A DNA stretch of 42,301 nt from Stutzerimonas stutzeri (GTDB taxonomy: Bacteria > Pseudomonadota > Gammaproteobacteria > Pseudomonadales > Pseudomonadaceae): positions 1 to 42,301 of the forward strand of contig NZ_JAMOIE010000037.1 of the NCBI RefSeq assembly GCF_024448935.1, written 5' to 3'. The notes below the pieces were generated by a model, which made no database searches, was not told the DNA's origin, and was given only the letters and a program-made list of their open reading frames with translations. Shown piece after piece: positions 32,401-42,301 of the stretch (position 1 is its first letter; every line of letters starts with the position of its first letter). A program made the position numbers and the translations under genes.

Positions 32401-35400
32401 GAGGAAACGCTCAGTCACCTTGGTCAGCTTGGCAAACAGATTGCGGCCTTCCTGCGGCGCATGGGCCATGTTGGCCAGGACCCGGAAGCGGCTGATGCCG
32501 TAGTCACGATTGAGCAGTTTGATCAGCGCGTAGGCATCGGTGATTGACGTTGGCTCGTCGGTCACCACCAGCAGCACTTCCTGCGCGGCGCGCACGAAGC
32601 TCACCACAGCGTCACCAATGCCAGCGGCGGTGTCGATGATCAGCACATCGATATCATCGCCGATGCCGCTGAAGGCCTGAATCAACCCCGAATGTTGCAG
32701 GGTAGACAACTGCACCATGCTCTGCGTGCCGGAGGCCGCGGGTACGACACGGATGCCGCCCGGCCCTTGAATCATTACGTCACGCAGGTCGCACTCGCCG
32801 GCAATGACGTCGGCCAGGGTGCGCTTGGTGGTCAAACCCAGCAGCACGTCGACATTGGCCAGTCCAAGGTCGGCGTCGAGCAACACCACCCGGCGACCGA
32901 GGTCGGCCAGCGCCAAGGCCAGATTGACCGACACGTTGGTCTTGCCGACGCCACCCTTGCCGCCGGTCACTGCAATAACCTGTACGGGATGCATACCCAT
33001 TTTCACACGCCTATCTCTTGCTGGAGCCCTTGGGCCATCGATGCGTTCAGCGCGAACGCGTCTTCTTTATGTGCTTCTCGGAGCATTGCGTTCATCCGAC
33101 CTTCCGAGAACCGTTGTACAGATCGACAAACAGCTCAGCCATGGTTTCCTCGCTAGGAGCCTCTTCCGATTGCAGGCTCACCGCGCGACTGACCAGCTGG
33201 TGACTGCGTGGCAGATGCAGATCGTCAGGGATGCGCGGCCCATCGGCAAGGTAAGCGATGGGCAGGTGCTGACTGATGATAAGACCAAGTACGTCACCCA
33301 GGCTCCCGGCTTCATCCAGTTTAGTCAGAATGCAGCCCGCCAGCCCGCAGCGACGGTAGTTGTGCCAGGTCGCCTTGAGCACCTGTCTCTGGCTGGTCGC
33401 CGGCAGCACCAGGTAATTCTTCGACTGGACACCGCGATCAGCCAGTGCTTCGAGCTGAACACCCATCATCGCGTCGCCGGCCGGCAGGCCAGCGGTATCG
33501 ATCAGGATCAGGCGCTTGCGAGCCATCGGCGCCAGAGTCTTGCTCAATGGCTGACTGGGATCGATCTGGATGACAGGCACGTCGAGGATGCGCCCCAAGG
33601 TCTTCAGTTGCTCCTGCGCGCCGATGCGATAGTTGTCCATGCTTGCCAGTGCAATGCTTTGCGCGCCGTGCTTGAGCACGTAGCGCGCCGCGAGCTTGGC
33701 CAGCGTGGTGGTCTTGCCGGCACCGGCCGGGCCGACCAGCGCAATAAGGCCGCCCTCTTCCAGCGGCTCGACCTTGCTGACCTTGATCGATTGCGCCAGG
33801 TGCGCCAGGAGCATGCGCCAGGCCTGACGCGGTTCGGATACGGTGGACACCTTTTCCAGCAATGCGCGCGACAGCTCAGCCGGCAAGCCGAGGCGTTGCA
33901 GGCGGCGCCAGAGCCCGGCCTGTTGCGGACGACGGCTCTGCTCCTGTCCCCAGGCAATCGAACCGAGCTGCACTTCGATCAGTTCGCGCAACCCCTGCAG
34001 CTCCGACTGCATGGCTTCGACCGCACGCGTATCGAACGAAGCACTCGCGGCGACTGGCGCTGGCTGAACGGCAGCAGGTTGCTTGTCAAGCAGTTGACGA
34101 TCCTGCCCGGCAGGGCTGCGCGATGGCGCTTGCAGCTCCGCATGGGCACTGGCGATACGCGCCTGGGTCTTGCGCAGCTCCGCTTCCAGCGCCGCATTCG
34201 ACTGCTTCGGAGCTGCCGACTCCATCGGATAATCAAGCACCGCGGTCAACTCGACGCCGCCGGCTACGCGACGGTTACCCGTGATCACGGCATCGGCGCC
34301 CAACTCGGCACGAATCATCTTCATGGCGATACGCATGTCGGCTGCGAAGAAACGTTTGACCTGCATGGCCTGTAGCCCTCGGTTAATTCTGACCCACCGT
34401 GGAAACGATGGTGACCTGCTTGTTATCCGGTATTTCCTGGTAGGCCAGGACATGAATGTTCGGTACGGCGAGCCGGGCGAACCGCGACAACATCGCGCGG
34501 ACCGGACCTGCCACCAGCAGTATCGCCGGCTTACCCAACATTTCTTGACGCTGTGCGGCCTCTACCAGGGACCGTTGCAACTTCTCGGCCATTCCTGGTT
34601 CCAGAAGAATGCCATCTTCGGAGCCTTGCCCTGCCTTCTGAAGGCTATTGAGCAATATCTGTTCCAACCTCGGCTCCAGCGTGATCACAGGCAGCTGCGG
34701 CTCAAGCCCGACAACGTTTTGCACAATTGCGCGTGACAGCGCGACCCGTACCGCAGCCACCATCGCGGCGGGATCTTGACTCTTGGCGGCGACGTTGGCG
34801 ATGGCCTCGGCGATGGTCCGGATGTCACGCACCGGCACCTGCTCCTGCAGCAGGGCCTGCAACACCTTGAGAAACGTAGACAGCGAGATCATCCCGGGCA
34901 CCAGCTCCTCGGCAAGCTTGGGCGAGCTCTTGGCCAGCAATTGCAGCAGTTGCTGGACTTCCTCGTGGCCGAGCAACTCATGGGCATGCTTGTGCAGTAT
35001 CTGGTTGAGGTGGGTCGCCACCACCGTGCTGGCGTCGACCACCGTGTAGCCGAGCGATTGCGCCTGATCGCGCTGGCTGGCCTCGATCCACACCGCTTCC
35101 AGGCCGAAGGCCGGATCCTTGGCGGCAATACCGTTGAGCGGGCCGAACACCTGACCCGGATTGATCGCCAACTCGCGATCCGGATACACCTCTGCTTCCG
35201 CCAGGCTTACACCCATCAGTGTCAAGCGATAGGCGTTCGGCAACAAGTCGAGATTGTCGCGGATATGCACAGATGGCATCAAAAAACCCAGGTCCTGGGA
35301 GAGCTTCTTGCGCACCCCCTTGATTCGAGCCAGCAGCTGTCCACCCTGGTTGCGGTCGACCAGCGGAATGAGCCGGTAACCGACCTCCAGACCCACCATG

Positions 35401-38400
35401 TCCACCGCTGTCACATCGTCCCAGCCCAGCTCTTTGGTCTCGGCTGTGCGCTGGGCAGGGAGCATTTCCTGCTGCTTCTGCACGTCCTGCTCGGCCTGCT
35501 GCGTGACCTGCTTCTGACGATGCCAGATCCAGTAGGCGCCGCCCGCGGCCACCGCACCGAGGCCGAGGAACGACAGGTGCGGCATGCCGGGCACCAGTCC
35601 CATGGCGATCATGATTCCGGCAGACACCGCCAGCGCCTTGGGCGAAGCGAACATCTGTCGGTTGACCTGCTGGCCCATGTCCTCGGAACTGGTGACGCGG
35701 GTCACCATGATGGCTGCGGCAGTGGAAAGCAGAAGCGATGGAATCTGCGCGACCAGGCCGTCACCGATGGTCAGCAACGCATAGACCTGCCCTGCCTCGC
35801 TGAAGCTCATGCCGTGTTGCGCCATACCGATACCGACGCCGCCGATCAGGTTGATGAACAGGATCAGCAGGCCGGCGATGGCGTCACCGCGGACGAATTT
35901 GCTCGCACCGTCCATCGAGCCGTAGAAATCCGCCTCGGAGGCGACTTCGACCCGGCGCAACTTCGCTTCGGTCTGATCAATCAAACCGGCGTTGAGGTCG
36001 GCGTCGATGGCCATCTGCTTGCCAGGCATGGCATCGAGGGTGAAGCGCGCGCTGACTTCGGAGATTCGCCCGGCACCCTTGGTGACCACGACGAAGTTGA
36101 TGATCATCAGAATCGCGAAGACGACGATACCGACGACGTAGTTGCCGCCGATAACCACGTTACCGAAGGCCTCGATTACATGGCCTGCCGCCGACCCGCC
36201 CTCATGGCCGTTGATCAGCACCACTCGGGTCGACGCCACGTTGAGCGCGAGGCGCATCAGCGTGGCGACCAGCAGAATCGTCGGGAACACGGCGAAATCC
36301 AACGGCCGCAATGCATAGACGCTGACCAGCAGCACGACGATCGACAAGGCGATATTGAAGGTGAACAGCAGATCCAGGAGGAACGGCGGCACCGACAACA
36401 TCATCATGCCCATCATCACCAGCAACAGCAGCGGCACACCCAGGTTGCCCCGCCCTGCGCTCGCCAGGCCATTGCCGAAATTGATGAGTTGCGTGCGATC
36501 CACGTAGACCCCGCCAGACAAGACCAAAGAATTGACGCGAAAACGCATCCTGTCCGGGCTATAGCAAGAAGGAGTCCAATTTCGATCCCGCATCGATACG
36601 GCCCTCACCAGCCCATGACGGGCCAATCGAACGCGCCTGGACTGAGGCAGTCAGACAGTCGACGGGTGGCGTGACGCTGCCCTCCTTCAGTCAAACAGGA
36701 GCGTGCTATGAAACAGTGGTTAATCGCTGCAATGGCTAGCTGCGCCGCGGTTGGCGTGCAGGCCGAAACCCTTTCAGTCGATATGAACAAGGTCAACGAT
36801 CAGGGCGTTGCCAGCTCTGTCGGCACCGTGAAGGTCGAAACCACCGATCAGGGCCTTGTATTTCGTCCCAATCTGTCTGGCCTGAACGCGGGCGCGCATG
36901 GCTTCCACGTCCATGCCAATGGCAGCTGCCAGCCCGCGGAGAAAGATGGCAAGCAGGCCGCAGCCGTTGCAGCCGGCGGCCACTGGGATCCGAAGAATGC
37001 TGGCAAGCATGGCGAACCTTGGGGCGATGGGCACATGGGTGACTTGCCCGTCCTGGTGGTCGATGCCCAGGGCAATGCCAGCCAACCAGTCCTGGCGCCG
37101 CGCCTGAAGAGCCTCGGCGATCTCAAAGGGCATGCGCTGATGGTTCATGAAGGCGGCGACAATTATTCTGATGAACCCAAACCGCTCGGCGGTGGCGGCG
37201 CTCGGGTGGCCTGCGGGGTGATCGAATAGGAGCAGTTGCAAGCGGCAAGCTACAAGCCGCAAGAAGGCAAGTGCCTGCCCGGCCACAAAATGAGCGAAAG
37301 CCCCACCTGATCGGTGCGCCTTCGCGTTCAACTTGCAGCTTGGGGCTAGCAGCTTGTAGCTGCTTATTCATCCCTGCGCAGATCCGGCGGGATCGGCAGA
37401 CTGCTCAACGGATCTGGCCGCTTGCCCTTGCCGGAGCGGTACTGGCGTAGCTGATACACGTACGCCAGTACCTGGGCCACAGCGAGGTACAGCCCCGCCG
37501 GGATTTCCCGGTCGAGCTCGGTTGAGTAGTACACCGCTCGCGCCAGCGCAGGGGATTCGAGCACGGTCACCTGATGCTCGTTGGCGATTTCGCGGATCTT
37601 CAGAGCGACGAAATCCCCACCCTTGGCCACCAGCATTGGCGCCCCGCCTTTGCTGCCGTCGTATTTCAGCGCTACGGCGAAGTGGGTCGGGTTGGTGATG
37701 ACCACATCAGCGTCAGGGATGGCCTGCATCATCCGGCGTTGAGCGGCATCACGTTGCAGCTGCCGAATCCGCGATTTGACCTCGGGCTTACCCTCGCTGT
37801 CCTTGTACTCGTCGCGCACTTCCTGCTTGGTCATCATCAGCTTCTGCTTGTTGTCCCAAAGCTGGAAAGGGACATCCACCGCGGCAATCAGAATCAGCCC
37901 GCAGGCCATCCACAGTGCACACCACCCCACCACCTCGACACTGTGCATGATGGCCAGATCCAGCGGCTGTTTGGCGATCGACAGCAGATCGTCCTGATAG
38001 GCGGCAAGCACCGCCAACGCCACCATCAACACCACGAGAAACTTGCCAAGCGCCTTCAGCAGCTCGACCAGGGCCTTGGTCGAGAACATCCGTTTAAGGC
38101 CCGCCCCGGGGTTCATACGGCTGAACTTGGGCGCCATTGCCTTGGCTGAAAAAAGCCAGCCACCCAGGGAGATCGGGCCGATGATGGAGACGAGCAGCAG
38201 CACGATCAGCAGCGGCATGATGGCTTCGAGGGCGATCATGCCGCTGCTCATCAGCAATCGCACCATAGCGCCTTCGTCCAGCAAGGTTTCACGGCCGAGC
38301 TCGAAGCTGCCTTGCATCATCGTCATCAGGCTGCCCGCCAGACTGGCGCCAGACGCAAGCAATCCGCCGATCCCGCCCAGCGTCACCGCCACCGTATTCA

Positions 38401-41400
38401 GCTCTTTGGAGCGGGCCAACTGGCCCTTCTCGCGCGATTCCCGAATACGTTTCTCGGTGGGCTCCTCGCTTTTGTCGGCACCGCTCTCGCTCTCAGCCAT
38501 GCACGGCCTCCGGCAGCATCGAGGAACAAATCAGCATCAGCGTTGACCGCTCAATTCGCGCAGCATCGCCAGCGCTTCACTGACGAACGTCTGATATTGG
38601 GCAAGAATGTCGGCCATGCCGATCCAGACGATGATCAAGCCGAGCACCAGCGTCAGCGGAAAACCGATCGAAAAAATGTTCAACTGCGGCGCGGCGCGGG
38701 TCATCAGGCCGAACGCCAGGTTGATCACAAGCAGTGCCGTGATTGCTGGCAGTACCAACAACAGGCCGGCGCCGAGCACCCAGCCAAGCTTGCCGGCCAC
38801 TTCCCAGAAATGGTTGGTGCCAACCAGCCAGCCGCCGATCGGCAGAGTCACGAAGCTTTCGGTGAGGATTTCCAGCACCACCAGGTGCCCATTCATGGCC
38901 AAGAACAGCAGAATCGCCAGCATATTGAAGAACTGGCCGATCACCGGCACCGAAACACCATTGGCCGGATCGATCATCGACGCGAAGCCCAAACCCATCT
39001 GCATGGCAAGCAGTTGTCCGGACACGACGAACACCTGAAAGAACAGCTGAAGCACGAAGCCCAGCATGACCCCGATCAGGATCTGCTCCGCAATCAACAC
39101 CAGCGCCTGCCCGCTCAACGCGTCCACCACAGGGACTGGCGGCAATCCGGGCACCAACACCACCGCAATCGCGACTGCCAGATAGAGCCGAACCCGCATC
39201 GGCACCAGCTGGGTACCAATGATCGGCATGCTCATCAGCAGCGCCGCAATGCGAAACAACGGCAGCAGAAACTGCCCGACCCAGGCACCGATCTGCGCAT
39301 CGCTGAGTTCAAGCACCGGCATACGCCTCGAAGGCCCAGATCATCAGGACTAGCCGATGATCAACGGAATATTCTGGACCAGACCCTGGGTGTACTCCAT
39401 CAGCTCTCGAACCAGCCAAGGCCCGGCCCAGATCAGCGTCAACAGCATGACCAACAGGCGCGGCAGAAAACTCAGGGTTTGTTCGTTGATCTGGGTGGCC
39501 GCCTGAAACATCGCCACCACCAGGCCGACCAGCAGACTGGGCACGACCAGCACGCCAACGATCATGGCGGTCATCCAGAGGGCCTCACGAAACAGGTCAA
39601 CCGCGACTTCGGGTGTCATGCGTGTCTCCGTATAGGCCCTAGAGCGTGCCGAAACTGCTGGCCAGCGTACCGATGATCAAACCCCAGCCATCGACCAGCA
39701 CGAACAGCATGATCTTGAACGGCAGCGAGATGATCAGCGGCGAGAGCATCATCATGCCCATCGCCATCAGCACGCTGGCGACCACCATGTCGATGATCAG
39801 GAACGGGATGAAAATCATGAAACCGATCTGGAACGCGGTTTTCAGTTCGGAGGTCACGAATGCCGGAACCAGGATGGTCAGCGGCGCCGCGTCCGGAGTC
39901 TGGATATCGGTCCGGCGCGACAGCCGCACGAACAGCTCCAGATCGCTCTCGCGGGTCTGCGCGAGCATGAAGTTCTTCAACGGCACCTCGGCCCGTGAAA
40001 TCGCCTCTGGCGCAGACAACTGCTGGTTCAGATAGGGCTGCACCGCCTCGTTGTTAATGCGCTCGAACACCGGCGCCATGATGAACAATGTCAGAAAAAT
40101 GGTGAGGCCCACCAGGATCTGGTTCGACGGCGTCTGCTGCAGGCCCAGCGCCTGACGCAAGATCGAAAAGACAATGATGATGCGGGTGAAACTGGTCATC
40201 AGCATGACGAACGCCGGGATGAAACTCAGCGCTGTCATGATCAGCAGAATCTGCAGGCTGACCGAATATTCCTGCTGGCCTTGGGCATCCGTGCTTAGGG
40301 TAATGGCCGGTATCGACAGCGGATTGTCGCCCTGCGCGAACAAACCACCGGCATCCTGGCCCACGGCGAACGGGGCGGCCAGAGTCAACAGGGCCGCCAA
40401 CAACAATCGAAGCATCAGGGCTTGTCCTTATGGTCCCGCCCGAGCAGCTCCATCAGACGCTGGGCGAATTCCGGATTGGCCGGCTCGGCATCCGGGAGGT
40501 GTACCGGTTCCTCAAGCACATGCAGTGGGGTGATCCGACCGGCGCTCAGGCCGAGCAGCACTTGTTCACGGCCGACCTGCACCAGCACTAGCCGCTCCCG
40601 AGGGCCCAGCGCGTGGCTGGAAATCAGCTTGATCGCCTGGTTGCTGCGCGGGTTCAGCTGCTGCATCCGGCGAAGTAGCCAGGCGAGCAGAAAGATCAGG
40701 CCGATCACCAGCAGCAAGCCAAGCAGCAACTTGGTCATCGGCGTGCCTATGCCGGTGCTGCTCATGCTTGCTGCGGGCTCGGCGGACACCGCTGGCAATG
40801 CCAGCAGCAGCGAAAGAAAGGCCAGAATTCGCATGTCAGCGCAACTTCTTGATGCGTTCGCTCGGACTGATCACGTCAGTCAGACGAATGCCGAACTTTT
40901 CGTTCACCACCACTACTTCGCCGTGCGCAATCAGCGTGCCGTTGACCAGCACATCCAGCGGCTCGCCGGCCAGACGGTCGAGCTCGACCACCGAACCCTG
41001 ATTGAGCTGCAACAGGTTGCGAATGCTGATTTCGGTACTGCCGACCTCCATCGAGATCGACACCGGGATATCCAGAATGACGTCCAGGTTCGGCCCTTCC
41101 AGTCCTGCGGGCACAGCGGCAGCCGACTTCGGGCTGCTGCCAAACTCCTCCAGCGGCGCACGAGGCGGCGCCGGCGCTGCCGCCGGGCCCTGGTTCAGCA
41201 AGGCATCGATATCATCCTGGTTGGCGTCACCGGCCTCGGCCAGTGCCGAAGCCCACTCGTCGGCCAGCGCCTGCTCTTCGGGTGAACTGTTTTCATGTTC
41301 GTCTGCCATCGCTAGTCCTCGACCGGCTGGTAAATATTTAGCAGGCTGTTGGAAAACTACCTGCGTTGGCATTACATTCGTTAAAAACAGGCGCGGATGC

Positions 41401-42301
41401 GAGCCCCGTCGGAATGCTCGTTTACAACACTAAACTGGTACGCGAGCCCGCTCCGCCTCCTTGCCTGTTTTGGCCTCGTCTTGCCTGCCTCGCCTACGTT
41501 TACGGCCTGCCAGGCTAATCAACGTGGTCGCACTACAGATTCGACCACTTGCAGCGCCAGGTTGCCCTTGTGCGCACCCAGCTTGACCTTGAAAGCCGGC
41601 ATGCCATTGGCGCGCATGATGATGTCTTCGGGCATTTCCACCGGGATCACATCGCCCGGCTGCATATTGAGAATCTCGCGCAGCTTGAGCTGGCGCCGCA
41701 CCAGCGTCGCACTGAGCGGCACGTTCACATCGAGCACGTCCTCGCGCAGCGCGTTGACCCAGCGCTCGTCCTGATCGCTTACATCGGACTGGAAACCAGC
41801 ATCGAGCATTTCGCGGATCGGCTCGATCATCGAGTACGGCAGGGTGATGTGAAGATCGCCACCGCCGCTCTCGAGCTCGATATGGAACGTCGACACGACC
41901 ACCACTTCGCTGGGGCTGACGATGTTGGCCAACGCCGGGTTCACTTCCGAATGCACGTATTCGAAATTGACGTCGAGTACCGCGTGCCAGGCTTCCTTCA
42001 GATCGACGAATGCCTGGTCCAGAACCATGCGCACCACACGCAGCTCGGTGGGCGTGAATTCGCGGCCCTCGATCTTTGCATGACGCCCGTCACCGCCAAA
42101 GAAGTTGTCCACCAGCTTGAACACCAGTTTGGCGTCGAGGATGAACAGTGACGTCCCGCGCAGCGGCTTGATCTTCACCAGATTGAGGCTGGTCGGCACA
42201 TACAGCGAGTGAATGTACTCGCCAAACTTCATCACCTGCACACCGCCTACCGATACGTCTGCCGAGCGGCGCAGCAGGTTGAACATGCTGATGCGCGTGT
42301 A

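Overview
The window is GC-rich chromosomal DNA of a polar-flagellated, c-type-cytochrome-making gammaproteobacterium. Protein sequences and gene order both point to Pseudomonas in the broad sense, most likely the stutzeri group (Stutzerimonas): FleQ/FleS/FleR/FleN flagellar regulators, the MotC/MotD second stator, ParC/ParP next to CheW, and a ccmABCDEFGHI operon near the chemotaxis genes. The species guess is inference from protein resemblance; there is no rRNA or tRNA in the window.

Layout. (1) 1-7.7 kb: housekeeping and stress genes in an order resembling the P. aeruginosa PA282x-PA283x region: a membrane protein, a glutathione S-transferase, a DUF815-type ATPase, a thiol glutathione peroxidase, msrB, the aminotransferase alaA, a small conserved protein, htpX, a broken DUF2959 lipoprotein gene and tpm. 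(2) 7.8-12.6 kb: flagellar regulators on the minus strand, fliT-fleQ-fleS-fleR, with a candidate FliA promoter before fliT, a FleQ-like palindrome on the fleQ promoter and a sigma-54 promoter before fleS. The fliEFGHIJ genes that normally follow fleR, and the fliC-flaG-fliD-fliS genes that normally precede fliT, are not here. (3) 12.8-20.3 kb: a Pro-rich lipoprotein and the complete ccmABCDEFGHI cytochrome c maturation operon (minus strand, mostly ATGA overlaps), including the 58-residue ccmD. (4) 20.4-22.3 kb: a plus-strand pair, a FliK-like protein and a stand-alone FlhB cytoplasmic-domain protein. (5) 22.3-36.6 kb: one long minus-strand flagellar and chemotaxis unit, flhA-flhF-fleN-fliA-cheY-cheZ-cheA-cheB-motC-motD-parC-parP-cheW-DUF2802, behind a sigma-54 promoter. 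(6) 36.7-37.2 kb: a plus-strand periplasmic Cu/Zn superoxide dismutase gene. (7) 37.4-42.3 kb: the export-apparatus and switch genes fliM(partial)-fliN-fliO-fliP-fliQ-fliR-flhB, minus strand.

How the genes work together. FleQ with sigma-54 turns on fleSR and flhA. FlhF and FleN set flagellar place and number. FliO/P/Q/R, FlhB and FlhA export flagellar parts. FliA then drives late genes, here probably including fliT. The Che proteins feed FliM/FliN, ParC/ParP probably hold the array at the pole, and MotCD supplies torque.

I found no CRISPR array, phage, integron or defence system. The most unusual signals are: a ~180-bp palindromic repeat in two copies that both abut stop codons, one of them between fliM and fliN; the FliK-like/FlhB-C pair; a 20-residue motif repeated three times in the CheA linker; sodC set between flhA and flhB beside a long inverted repeat; and promoter motifs that match the flagellar hierarchy closely.
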